A stretch of DNA of 18,392 bases from positions 1 through 18,392 of the forward strand of contig CAZXYS010000058.1 in the NCBI GenBank assembly GCA_964645005.1. Direction: 5' to 3'. The first letter of the stretch is position 1, and the number at the start of each line of letters is the position of its first letter. Below the pieces are notes generated by a model. That model saw nothing but the letters and a program-made list of their open reading frames with translations. It was not told the origin of the DNA and made no database searches. This document shows positions 7,508-14,789 of the stretch, one piece after another. Source of the stretch: CAZXYS01 sp964645005. Its GTDB lineage: Bacteria; Bacteroidota; Ignavibacteria; Kapaibacteriales; UBA2268. The translations under genes were made by a program, and so were the position numbers.

Positions 7508-8668
7508 ATGGACACAAAACTTCACGCAGACAGAATCAAAAAGATCCCCACTTCGATCTTTGCTACAATGAGCAAAATGGCAGTTGAATACAAGGCAGTC
7601 AATCTGGGGCAGGGCTTCCCGGATTTTGACGGTCCCCGCTGGATAATGGAACAAGCCTTCAAAGCTATGCAGGAAGGCAGAAATCAGTATGCGCCGGCTC
7701 CCGGTACATTTTCTCTCAGGCGTGCAGTTAAAAATGTACAAAAACAACATTACGACCTGGACTGGGATATAGACAAAGAAATAACCATCACTACCGGCGC
7801 TACCGAAGCCCTGTATTGCTCCATACAGGGATTGATCAATCCGGGCGATGAAGTGATAATGTTCGAGCCTTATTATGATTCCTACAGCGCAGATGTACTT
7901 ATCGCAGGAGGCATTCCAAAATATGTAACTCTCCGAAAACCCGATTTCCACTTCGACAGGGAGTCATTCCTGCAAAAAATATCAAACAAAACGAAAATGA
8001 TAGTGCTCAACACCCCTCAAAATCCCACAGGCAAAGTGTTTTCGTATGAAGAACTCGAGTTTATCGCTGAAGCGGCAATTGAGAATGATCTTATGGTTCT
8101 TAGTGACGAGGTTTATGAATTCCTTACTTTTGATGGTGAAAAGCATATTCCCATAGCCGCTTTACCCGGAATGAGAGACAGAACAATAACCGTGTCATCA
8201 ACCGGTAAAACATTTGGAATGACCGGATGGAAAATTGGCTATGCCTGCGCACCTGAGACATTAACCGAAGCGATCCGCAGCGTCAGGCAGTGGACTACCT
8301 TTGCAGTGAACACCCCCGGTCAAAAAGCCATGGCTTATGCATTCTCCCGTCTGGATGACTATCTGCCCGACTTCCGAAAATTATACAACGAAAAAAGAGA
8401 TTTTATCTATGATCAATTGTCCGGCACTTCATTTCGACCCCACCTGCCGCAGGGCAGCTATTTTATCATGGTAGATATACCTGAAGGTGTTTTCGAGGAC
8501 GATGTCGATGCTTCCACTCGTTTAGTCAAGGAATTTGGGGTAGCTGCAATTCCGCCGTCCGTATTTTATGCGGATTCGGATGAAGGCAAAACCATGCTCC
8601 GACTCTGTTTTGCCAAAAAGGAAGAAACTCTGAAAGAGGGAATAGAGAAATTGAAAAAAGCTGTATGA
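7508..8668 (+). CDS. PLP-dependent aminotransferase, class I/II (methionine/kynurenine type)
   Basis: 386-aa fold-type I aminotransferase closest by eye to the YbdL methionine aminotransferase / kynurenine aminotransferase group. The opening NLGQGFPDFDGP (32-43) and QYAPAPGTFSLRRAV (60-74) are hallmarks of that group. PLP-binding residues are in place: TTGATEAL (95-102), NTPQNPTGK with Asn172, SDEVYEFLTF with Asp200 and Tyr203, and the Schiff-base Lys234 in SSTGKTFGMTGWKIGY. A C-terminal Arg in MLRLCFAKKEET would bind the substrate carboxylate. The likely role is transamination of methionine, aromatic amino acids or glutamine using a keto acid, for example in methionine salvage; exact substrates cannot be read from sequence. 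The ATG at 7508 gives a full-length protein. tadA begins 28 bases downstream and may share its transcript. Confidence 0.9.
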   Translation: MDTKLHADRIKKIPTSIFATMSKMAVEYKAVNLGQGFPDFDGPRWIMEQAFKAMQEGRNQYAPAPGTFSLRRAVKNVQKQHYDLDWDIDKEITITTGATEALYCSIQGLINPGDEVIMFEPYYDSYSADVLIAGGIPKYVTLRKPDFHFDRESFLQKISNKTKMIVLNTPQNPTGKVFSYEELEFIAEAAIENDLMVLSDEVYEFLTFDGEKHIPIAALPGMRDRTITVSSTGKTFGMTGWKIGYACAPETLTEAIRSVRQWTTFAVNTPGQKAMAYAFSRLDDYLPDFRKLYNEKRDFIYDQLSGTSFRPHLPQGSYFIMVDIPEGVFEDDVDASTRLVKEFGVAAIPPSVFYADSDEGKTMLRLCFAKKEETLKEGIEKLKKAV

Positions 8669-8696
8669 GTCAATATATACAACGGCAAAGTACAAA

Positions 8697-9170
8697 TTGA
8701 ATTTAAATAACGAAAATAACAGGCATGAATTTTTCATGCGCGAAGCTCTGAAACAGGCTGAAAAAGCTCTCGACAGCGATGATGTCCCTATCGGCGCTGT
8801 GATTGTTGAGGGTGATCAAATAATTGGCAGGGGGTATAACCAGATTGAAAAAACAGGTGATCCAACAGCACACGCCGAGATGCTTGCCATTCGAGAAGCT
8901 GTATCAAAAACAATTTACAAACATTTACTCGATTCTACCATTTATGTTACATTGGAACCATGCATCATGTGTTCCGGTGCTATAGTGCTTGCGCGCATCC
9001 CTACACTTGTTTACGGTGCGGTGGACCCAAAAACCGGCGCCAGCGGCAGCCTTTATACTATAACTGAAGATGAACGACTAAACCACCACTGCACTGTCAT
9101 AAGTGGTATTTTACCGGAAGAGTGCTCAATTTTAATTAAGGATTTTTTCCGTGAACTGAGAAAGAAGTGA
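8697..9170 (+). CDS. tadA: tRNA-specific adenosine deaminase TadA
   Basis: 157-aa zinc deaminase that converts adenosine 34 of tRNA-Arg(ACG) to inosine. The CDA-fold active site is complete: HAE (His59, catalytic Glu61) and PCIMC (Cys89, Cys92), with DVPIGAV near 29-35 and NQIEKTGDPTAHAEM typical of TadA rather than guanine or cytosine deaminases. The start is the TTG at 8697. The next in-frame ATG (8736) would remove HEFF just before MREAL, which aligns with the conserved first helix (HEYWMRHAL in E. coli). No in-frame ATG lies nearer upstream, so TTG is the best choice despite a poor ribosome binding site. It follows the aminotransferase gene closely and converges on the histidine kinase gene. 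Confidence 0.9.
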   Translation: MNLNNENNRHEFFMREALKQAEKALDSDDVPIGAVIVEGDQIIGRGYNQIEKTGDPTAHAEMLAIREAVSKTIYKHLLDSTIYVTLEPCIMCSGAIVLARIPTLVYGAVDPKTGASGSLYTITEDERLNHHCTVISGILPEECSILIKDFFRELRKK

Positions 9171-9252
9171 TTCCTGTGAGGTTTTAGTTGAATTATTAGG
9201 TAAAAAAGAAAAGAAAGACCAATAAGCGCGTCACCGCAGATACCTGCTATTA

Positions 9253-10395
9253 CTATCTTTCATTGGCAGGAAACTCCGCAACAAACTTCGCGCCGCTGCC
9301 ATATTCACTTTCCACCCATATACGTCCGTCCAGAATCTCCACGAGCTGCTTCACAATCGACAAGCCCAGACCCGTGGAAGACTCACCAGCCGTTGGTTTT
9401 GCCGACAACCGCTGAAACTTCTTGAAAACATGTCTCTTGTCCTCATCTGCCAGTCCCGGTCCATCGTCCTCAACTTCTATCCGCGAAAATTTATTGTCTT
9501 TACCGTTCATAAAAGCACTGATTTTAACTTTAATATTTTTTCCTTTAGGTGAAAATTTTATGGCATTACTGATGAGATTATCTATTATCTCCCTTATTCT
9601 GACCGGATCGGAATTTATCAGACACAACTCATCAGTAGTATTGAACAACAGCTTCTGCTGTTTTCTTTCGGCATGAGCCCTGTGATTCTCTATAACATTC
9701 AGCGCAACTTTATTCAAATTAAAATTCGATTTTTTTATACCCAGCTTTCCGCTTTCTATCTTCGCAGTTTCAATCAATTCTTCCACGAGATTCATCATCA
9801 GCCCTGAAGATTCAAGCATTAACTTAACATATTCATTCAACTCGGAGTCCTCCGAAAGCTCTGCTTTTAGCAGATTCGCCATACCTTGGATAACAGTGAT
9901 AGGATTCCGCAGATCATGAATCGTCATCTGCAGCACTGAATCCTTCATCTCATTGGCTTGCTGCAGGATCGTATTAGCTTTGGTAAGTCTTTTCAACTTA
10001 ACAAGAGTCTTCACCCTTGCCAGCAGTTCCTTCATATCAAATGGTTTCGCCAGATAATCATTTGCCCCGGACTCAAATCCCTCGATTATATCTTCAATCT
10101 CATTCTTCGCTGTCAGCATCAAGACAGGCATCTCATAAAGTGAATAAGCTTCCCTTATCTTCCTGCTGACCTCATAGCCGGAAAACTCGGGCATTAAAAT
10201 ATCCAGAATGACCAGATCTATCTCCGGCGTTTCGGCGATAATCTCCAGCGCTTCCTTTCCATTATGGGATTCGATTGAATCATAATTTCTATAATTCAGA
10301 TAATTACTGATCAGCTTCGTCATCATCGGATCATCGTCAACCACCAGAACCAGGTGATTTTTTTCCGCATTTATTCTTTTTGCTTTCTCATCCAT
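9253..10395 (-). CDS. Soluble REC-HisKA-HATPase hybrid signalling protein
   Basis: 380-aa cytosolic two-component protein with receiver first and kinase second, and no membrane segment, PAS or other sensor domain. The receiver (about 14-135) has acidic Asp21/Asp22, phospho-acceptor Asp65 in LVILDILMP, Thr95 and Lys117 (AKPFD). A short helical linker leads to HisKA with phosphorylatable His160 in MTIHDLRNP, including the D-x-x-N type phosphatase residues. The HATPase domain has the N box (DNLISNAIKFSP, Asn273/277), G1 (DDGPGL, 311-314) and G2 (STGLGLS). All key residues are intact, so it should be an active kinase, probably controlled by phosphorylation of its own receiver from another kinase. 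No output regulator is adjacent. It lies 129 bases downstream of purB on the same strand. Confidence 0.9.
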   Translation of the reverse strand: MDEKAKRINAEKNHLVLVVDDDPMMTKLISNYLNYRNYDSIESHNGKEALEIIAETPEIDLVILDILMPEFSGYEVSRKIREAYSLYEMPVLMLTAKNEIEDIIEGFESGANDYLAKPFDMKELLARVKTLVKLKRLTKANTILQQANEMKDSVLQMTIHDLRNPITVIQGMANLLKAELSEDSELNEYVKLMLESSGLMMNLVEELIETAKIESGKLGIKKSNFNLNKVALNVIENHRAHAERKQQKLLFNTTDELCLINSDPVRIREIIDNLISNAIKFSPKGKNIKVKISAFMNGKDNKFSRIEVEDDGPGLADEDKRHVFKKFQRLSAKPTAGESSTGLGLSIVKQLVEILDGRIWVESEYGSGAKFVAEFPANER

Positions 10396-10524
10396 TTCCG
10401 CTTTTATGAACTAATAATTAAATTGTTTTAATTGAATAATTAGAAATTAATGAATTAATTTTAATATTTGAAAGGAAATTTTTACAAAAAATAAAAAAAT
10501 ATCCGTATATTTAAGTAAAATGGG

Positions 10525-11817
10525 TCAAACACCGCATCTATCAAAGATAATATCAACATTCTTCATTAGATTATCATAATTGAAAAGACCCTTAATCTCC
10601 TCAATCTTAAGATATTTCATTATCTCTTCGTTGTCCTGCACCGTCTCGAAAAACGGTATCTTTTTATTATACGTTTCCATTGCCGATTTTTGCACCAAAG
10701 AATAAGATTCCTGCCTCTTCAATCCCTTCTTAGCCAGTGCCAGAAGCACTTTCTGAGAAAATATCAAGCCGTTCGTAAGCTCCAGATTCTTCTTCATATT
10801 CTCAGGATATACAACTAGATTCTTTACCAAATTTGCCGTTCTCGCAAGGATATAATCCAGCGAGATCGTTGAATCCGGCAGAATTACACGTTCCACGCTG
10901 CTATGCGAGATATCCCGCTCATGCCACAGCACATTATTCTCGATAGCAGCCAGCGCATTCGACCGCAGCAGCCGTGCCTGTCCGCTGATATTCTCCGAGC
11001 CTATCGGATTCCTCTTATGGGGCATAGCTGAGCTGCCCTTCTGACCTTTGGAAAAGTATTCCTCGGCTTCCTGTACTTCCGTCCGTTGCAGATGACGTAT
11101 TTCCGTAGCTATCTTCTCCAGCATAGAGCCGATAATCCCTATCGTAGTCAGGAACTGCGCGTGCCTGTCCCGCTGCACAATCTGCGTCGATATCGAATCC
11201 GGCTTCAGCCCAAGCCTATTACATACGATTTCTTCAATTTGCGGCGGCAAGTGCTCATAAGTGCCTACCGCCCCGCTAATCTTGCCATACTTAATATTCT
11301 CAAGCGCCGCTTTCATTCTCTCGATATTGCGCACGCATTCCTGGTGCCAGAGCAAAATTTTCAGTCCGAAAGTCGTAGGCTCCGCATGTATCCCGTGCGA
11401 ACGCCCGATACATACCGTATACTTAAATTCCTTCGCTCTTTTAGCCAGCGCCTCTTTCAGATTTTCCATATCTTTAAGCAGCAGTTCCCCTGCCTGCTTA
11501 AGCTGCACAGCCGTACATGTATCCAGTAAATCGCTCGAAGTCAGCCCCAGATGTATATACCTCGACGGCTCGCCGACATATTCTTCGACATTCGTTAGGA
11601 AAGCGATGACGTCATGTTTCGTTTCTTCCTCGATATCGAGTATCCGTTGAACATCAAAATCCGCTTTCTCTCTAATAGTTTTAGCAGCCTCTTTAGGGAT
11701 AATATCGTATTCGGCAAGCGCTTCGCAAACAAGTATCTCGATCTCCAGCCAAATGGAAAACTTGTTCTGATCCGTCCAGATACTGCCCATTTCCGGGCGA
11801 GTATATCTCTCAATCAT
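10525..11817 (-). CDS. purB: Adenylosuccinate lyase
   Basis: 430-aa adenylosuccinate lyase of the fumarase/aspartase superfamily, cleaving SAICAR to AICAR and adenylosuccinate to AMP in purine synthesis. The family signature GSSAMPHKRNP is at 261-271, on the flexible catalytic loop with Ser263. The histidines match the Bacillus subtilis enzyme in number as well as position: His68 (KHDVIAF), His89 (YIHLGLTSSD) and His141 (RSHGIHAEP). I chose the ATG at 11817 (MIERYTRPEM, the classic PurB start) over the in-frame start at 11841. GGAAAG a few bases upstream on the mRNA supports it. The length is normal for the short bacterial PurB class. No other purine gene is adjacent. Confidence 0.95.
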   Translation of the reverse strand: MIERYTRPEMGSIWTDQNKFSIWLEIEILVCEALAEYDIIPKEAAKTIREKADFDVQRILDIEEETKHDVIAFLTNVEEYVGEPSRYIHLGLTSSDLLDTCTAVQLKQAGELLLKDMENLKEALAKRAKEFKYTVCIGRSHGIHAEPTTFGLKILLWHQECVRNIERMKAALENIKYGKISGAVGTYEHLPPQIEEIVCNRLGLKPDSISTQIVQRDRHAQFLTTIGIIGSMLEKIATEIRHLQRTEVQEAEEYFSKGQKGSSAMPHKRNPIGSENISGQARLLRSNALAAIENNVLWHERDISHSSVERVILPDSTISLDYILARTANLVKNLVVYPENMKKNLELTNGLIFSQKVLLALAKKGLKRQESYSLVQKSAMETYNKKIPFFETVQDNEEIMKYLKIEEIKGLFNYDNLMKNVDIIFDRCGV

Positions 11818-11849
11818 ATTACTTTCCGAAATTTTGTACAATTAAATAA

Positions 11850-11857
11850 CAAAAATA
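11850..11857 (-). promoter_or_regulatory. Possible -7 box (TATTTTTG) for purB
   Basis: On the minus strand the octamer fits TAnnTTTG and would place the transcript start about 25-30 bases before the purB ATG, a sensible leader length. At the expected -33 position there is only TTA, not TTG. Confidence 0.3.
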
Positions 11858-11925
11858 GGAAATTGTTCTCAATCGTCTAAAAAATAATCGAATTCAGAAA
11901 TACAAGAATTAAATTATAATCCTCA

Positions 11926-11968
11926 AAAGTCCCTTCTTCCATTGGCAGAAGGTATTTAGGGATAAGGG
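11926..11968. repeat. Third copy of the CCCTTCT hairpin repeat
   Basis: AAAGTCCCTTCTTCC followed by ATTGGCAGAAGG and then TTTAGGGATAAGGG. The stem CCTTCT (11932-11937) pairs with AGAAGG (11947-11952). It is homologous by eye to the reverse complement of the repeat at 6048-6083, so the family sits in both orientations. It lies in the divergent spacer upstream of the gene at 12048. Confidence 0.6.
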
Positions 11969-12038
11969 AAACAAAACATGTTCCACAAACACAAAGCGCC
12001 AATGTAAAAAATCTACTTCGTAAAAAGTTAAATAACAC

Positions 12039-12050
12039 GGAGAAACATTG
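12039..12050 (+). promoter_or_regulatory. Ribosome binding site and TTG start
   Basis: GGAG (12039-12042) lies 5 bases before TTG (12048-12050). The TTG begins a good signal peptide and no in-frame ATG precedes that peptide, so this pair decides the start of the gene at 12048. Confidence 0.55.
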
Positions 12051-12917
12051 AAAGCGCTATTGAACATCGCATTTGGGCTGATTATATTCCAGCTGATTCC
12101 ACCTCAGCTGTCGGCGGTAAACCACGATAAGATCATAGTATTTTCAGAAGAAACCGGCGCCGTAATCGATTCCGTCGAAAACCTGCAATTCGACATGTTT
12201 CCCGATATTAATGGCTACAAACGCTCCGTCATCGCCGAAACTCCCGACAACTACCGCTACGCCTGGATCCGCTATTCACGCGGCGGGCAGCTCCGCGACA
12301 CAATTATCTGGCTCACCCCGCAGGATGTCATATCCATCTCAAACCGGCTAACCGGGAATACAACCGGCAAACAGAACTGGAAATATGTCGAGAAGAACTA
12401 TATTTTCATCGCCGAATCATTGCGGCGGCAGGACGAGTACATCCGCAGCCGCGATTCTCTCCGGCAGACTTTAATAAATAATATCCGTGCTGAACGCTCA
12501 GGTGAAAGCAAATGGGACATTACAACTTACGATTACGTTTACGAAAATATGAGCCTGAATGAACTCACCGGCGACACCCTGATAGCGGCGGGCGGCAGCT
12601 GCGAGTGGCTTATCCCTGTCAACGACATCGACAAGATCCACTACGACAGCGAAAATAAATTCAGCAATGCCTTACTCGGCGCAGTAACCGGTCTTATCGG
12701 CGGTGTCATCATCGGTCACATCATCGGCAGGAACTACACTGACGGCGAAGACCTCAATTCAATCTATATATCAACCTCATTAGGTGGTTTACTGGGCGCA
12801 TCCTCCGGTTTATTCATCGGCGCCGCATTCTCCGACGACCGCACCTATCGGCTCACAGGCAAGTCCACCCCGAAGAAAAGAAAGATAATAAGGGAGGATA
12901 TAATGGGGGAGGAGTAG
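12048..12917 (+). CDS. Secreted protein of unknown function with glycine-zipper segments
   Basis: 289-aa protein that I do not recognise. It has an N-terminal signal peptide (hydrophobic residues 3-20, likely cleavage after LSA near 23) and a polar, mixed alpha/beta middle. A charged, probably helical stretch (about 118-150, rich in Arg, Glu, Asp) follows. Two Gly-rich hydrophobic segments lie near the C-terminus: about 207-228 (containing GAVTGLIGGVIIGHIIG) and about 243-262 (GGLLGASSGLFIGAA). The GxxxG spacings are those of glycine-zipper membrane segments and would allow tight hairpin packing in a membrane. The end is basic (KKRKIIRED). The sentence-like unit IPVNDIDKIHY before the first zipper resembles a recurring pattern in Bacteroidota proteins of unknown function. 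It starts at TTG behind a GGAG site and is tail-to-tail with the TsaB-like fragment. Confidence 0.6.
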   Translation: MKALLNIAFGLIIFQLIPPQLSAVNHDKIIVFSEETGAVIDSVENLQFDMFPDINGYKRSVIAETPDNYRYAWIRYSRGGQLRDTIIWLTPQDVISISNRLTGNTTGKQNWKYVEKNYIFIAESLRRQDEYIRSRDSLRQTLINNIRAERSGESKWDITTYDYVYENMSLNELTGDTLIAAGGSCEWLIPVNDIDKIHYDSENKFSNALLGAVTGLIGGVIIGHIIGRNYTDGEDLNSIYISTSLGGLLGASSGLFIGAAFSDDRTYRLTGKSTPKKRKIIREDIMGEE

Positions 12918-12921
12918 AAAA

Positions 12922-13230
12922 CTAAATATCCAGGTCTTTCCGCTTCATCTTCGGCTGGAATTCCCGCACGTATAGCGGCGTGAACTTCTCCGGGTCGGTG
13001 AATTCATTCTTCTGGTAAATATTATAGGCATGCTTGGCAATATATTCAGCGGACAGGCTGCTAAGAATTCCCGGCTGCCGCAAGTCATCGAGCATACACG
13101 AGCCCGGTCCGCAGACCAGCGTATCCTTCAGCTTTAAGATATCTACACCCTTAATATACATCAAGACCGGATTCTTTGACGCGTTTAGAATGACATTGCC
13201 GGGTATTTCGTCATCATGAGACAATCTCAT
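12922..13230 (-). CDS. Short ORF resembling only the C-terminal end of TsaB; possible remnant
   Basis: 102-aa frame. From about residue 20 on it reads like the C-terminal part of TsaB, the dimerisation subunit of the tRNA t6A37 threonylcarbamoyl-transferase complex: TLVCGPGSC (37-45), SAEYIAKHAYNIY (60-72) and the terminal TPLYVREFQPKMKRKD (84-99), where TsaB proteins end with P-x-Y-(L/V)-(R/K). A complete TsaB is roughly 220-230 aa with an N-terminal ASKHA domain; that half is absent, and the DNA just upstream on this strand belongs to the ybaK-like gene. It may be a decayed or rearrangement-truncated copy, with the working tsaB elsewhere, or a small stand-alone protein. The assignment is by eye and moderate. 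It has no signal peptide, and it converges on the gene at 12917 with a 4-base gap. Confidence 0.5.
   Translation of the reverse strand: MRLSHDDEIPGNVILNASKNPVLMYIKGVDILKLKDTLVCGPGSCMLDDLRQPGILSSLSAEYIAKHAYNIYQKNEFTDPEKFTPLYVREFQPKMKRKDLDI
13216..13230. repeat. Inverted repeat at the start of the TsaB-like ORF
   Basis: ATGAGA and TCTCAT form a perfect 6-bp inverted repeat around a 3-base centre, exactly covering the first five codons of the minus-strand ORF and lying about 27 bases before the ybaK-like ATG. It could be an operator or chance. Confidence 0.3.
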
Positions 13231-13257
13231 GTATGTTCCAAATATTGAAAATTAACT

Positions 13258-13737
13258 ATGTCAAAAATACCGACAACACCGGCTATACGCCAACTAAAAG
13301 AAAATTCCATAGACTTCGAAATCTACCAGTATAAATATGAAGAAAAAGGCGGTACCAAACAGACTGCCTCCGAACTCAATGTCGATGAGCACAGCGTAAT
13401 AAAAACACTCGCCTTAATAACCGAGTCCGATCAGCCTCTGATAGCGCTAATGCACGGCGATAAGGAAGTTTCCCTCAAAGATCTGGCGCGTTTCATGGGC
13501 GTAAAGAAAGTCCAGCCCTGCACACAGAAGGAAGCACAAAAATATACCGGATATAAATTCGGCGGCACGAGTCCTTTCGGCACCGCCTTCCCTTTACCTG
13601 TTTATGCCGAATCAACAATTTTTGACCTCAACAGAATTTATATAAACGGCGGGAAGCAGGGATTGATTCTGGGTTTATCGCCTTTTGCGCTAAAGAAAGT
13701 GCTGGAGGTCATTGAGGTTAATGTTGCGGCAGGTTGA
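13258..13737 (+). CDS. ybaK: YbaK/EbsC-family aminoacyl-tRNA deacylase
   Basis: 159-aa cytosolic protein of the YbaK branch of the INS superfamily, which hydrolyses misacylated tRNA (Cys-tRNA(Pro), and in E. coli Cys-tRNA(Cys)). It is free-standing, without a ProRS domain. The catalytic Lys49 lies in HSVIKTLALI, corresponding to E. coli Lys46. The conserved KEVSLKDLARFMGVKKV region (69-85) and the substrate-loop motif GGTSPFG (102-108) are intact. The normal length and the ATG start give the family's usual N-terminus (TPAIRQLKENSIDFE). No strong Shine-Dalgarno is visible. It is divergent from the TsaB-like fragment by 27 bases and is followed by the export-operon promoter. A translation-quality role next to a t6A-pathway remnant may be coincidence. 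Confidence 0.93.
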   Translation: MSKIPTTPAIRQLKENSIDFEIYQYKYEEKGGTKQTASELNVDEHSVIKTLALITESDQPLIALMHGDKEVSLKDLARFMGVKKVQPCTQKEAQKYTGYKFGGTSPFGTAFPLPVYAESTIFDLNRIYINGGKQGLILGLSPFALKKVLEVIEVNVAAG

Positions 13738-13782
13738 TTCATTGTATTCCAAACAAGCTAATTAGTATATCTAAAATTTTTC

Positions 13783-13813
13783 TTGACATGTATCTATTTT
13801 TTTTATATTTTTG
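13783..13813 (+). promoter_or_regulatory. Promoter of the ABC export operon
   Basis: TTGACA (13783-13788) and TATTTTTG (13806-13813, fitting the Bacteroidota TAnnTTTG box) are separated by 20 bases counted from TTG to TA, the spacing expected for that promoter class. Transcription would begin near 13818-13820, about 45 bases before the first ATPase ATG. This is the only promoter in the window for which both boxes are present. Confidence 0.6.
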
Positions 13814-13816
13814 AAT

Positions 13817-13843
13817 TAACCAAATGGTTAAATTATTTGGTTA
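13817..13843. promoter_or_regulatory. Inverted-repeat operator over the predicted start site
   Basis: TAACCAAAT (13817-13825) and ATTTGGTTA (13835-13843) are a perfect 9-bp inverted repeat with a 9-base spacer. The left arm also forms a tighter palindrome TAACCA-AA-TGGTTA (13817-13830), giving three TGGTTA half-sites in all. It begins 3 bases after the -7 box and so covers the predicted start site, where a bound protein would block transcription. The shape fits a TetR-family operator, common for this kind of export operon; the regulator is not in the window. Confidence 0.6.
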
Positions 13844-13865
13844 GAATATTAAGTTAAATTAAACA

Positions 13866-14789
13866 ATGAGAATGGCAGCTATTGCAGCAGAAAATATTGG
13901 TAAATCATTTAAAGAGGTAACGGCGCTGGATTGCATCAGTTTCACTGTGGACAGCAACGAGCTGTTCGGCTTCATTGGTCCTGACGGCGCCGGTAAGACC
14001 ACTCTCTTCAGGATATTGAATACTCTGCTTATCCCGGATTCAGGCAAAGCAAGTATGTTGGGATATGATGTTGTCAGCGATTTCAAAAAAATTCGCAGCA
14101 GAGTTGGCTATATGCCCGGCAGATTCTCACTATATGAAGATTTGACGGTCGAAGAGAATCTAAACTTCTATGCATCTGTATTCAAAACTACGGTTCAGGA
14201 AAATTATGACCTGGTAAAAGATATCTACGAGCAAATCGAGCCGTTCAAAAAAAGGCGCGCAAGAAAACTTTCCGGCGGCATGAAACAGAAGCTGGCTTTG
14301 AGCTGCGCTCTAATTCATAAGCCCGATATTCTTGTGCTGGACGAGCCGACTACCGGTGTTGACGCAGTTTCCCGCAAGGAATTCTGGGAAATGCTTAAGA
14401 ATCTTCAGAAGCAGAATATTACAATTCTCGTCTCAACGCCATATATGGATGAAGCTATTCTATGCGACAGAGCGGCTCTTATCCAGAAAGGCAGGCTGCT
14501 GAACATCGATAAGCCGGAGAAAATATCCGGAGCGTTCTCGACAAAGCTCTATGCGGTAAAAGCTGAGAAAAAGTATAAACTGCTGGAAGCGCTCAGGGAT
14601 TATGATTTCGCAGCATCGGTCTATCCTTTTGGCGACAGAGTGCATTATACGGATACGCGGGGAGAGGTTAATCCTGTGGAAATTCAGGATTATCTCAAAA
14701 GTAAATACCTATCGGACGCGGAGGTTAGCGAAATCCAGCCCGGAATCGAAGATGTATTCATGGATCTGATGGGCGAGGATAGTAAATGA
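13866..14789 (+). CDS. ABC exporter ATPase, YbhF N-half type (degenerate Q and H loops)
   Basis: 307-aa ABC ATPase matching the first nucleotide-binding domain of YbhF-type drug exporters. Walker A GPDGAGKTT (38-46), signature LSGGMKQ (135-141) and Walker B ILVLDEP (155-161, Glu160) are intact. The Q-loop position has Gly85 (YMPGRFSLY) and the H-loop position has Pro192 (VSTPYMDEA) in place of His, so its own ATP site should be poorly catalytic while its signature serves the partner. A roughly 90-residue C-terminal extension follows, as in this family. Its stop overlaps the next ATPase start in ATGA (14786-14789), implying translational coupling. There is no Shine-Dalgarno before the ATG. It is the first gene of the operon, directly behind the operator, and would act at the cytoplasmic face of the inner membrane. 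Confidence 0.92.
   Translation: MRMAAIAAENIGKSFKEVTALDCISFTVDSNELFGFIGPDGAGKTTLFRILNTLLIPDSGKASMLGYDVVSDFKKIRSRVGYMPGRFSLYEDLTVEENLNFYASVFKTTVQENYDLVKDIYEQIEPFKKRRARKLSGGMKQKLALSCALIHKPDILVLDEPTTGVDAVSRKEFWEMLKNLQKQNITILVSTPYMDEAILCDRAALIQKGRLLNIDKPEKISGAFSTKLYAVKAEKKYKLLEALRDYDFAASVYPFGDRVHYTDTRGEVNPVEIQDYLKSKYLSDAEVSEIQPGIEDVFMDLMGEDSK

Noticed and set aside
1853..11857. A set of TAnnTTTG boxes treated as a shared regulon signal (1853-1860, 3910-3917, 7441-7448, 11850-11857)
   Set aside because: None has a TTG at the right distance, and several matches are expected by chance in AT-rich spacers. They are kept only as individual low-confidence entries.
11086..11880. Plus-strand frames antisense to purB
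   Set aside because: Their composition mirrors purB codons, and no start signal or family motif is visible. purB itself has complete catalytic motifs.
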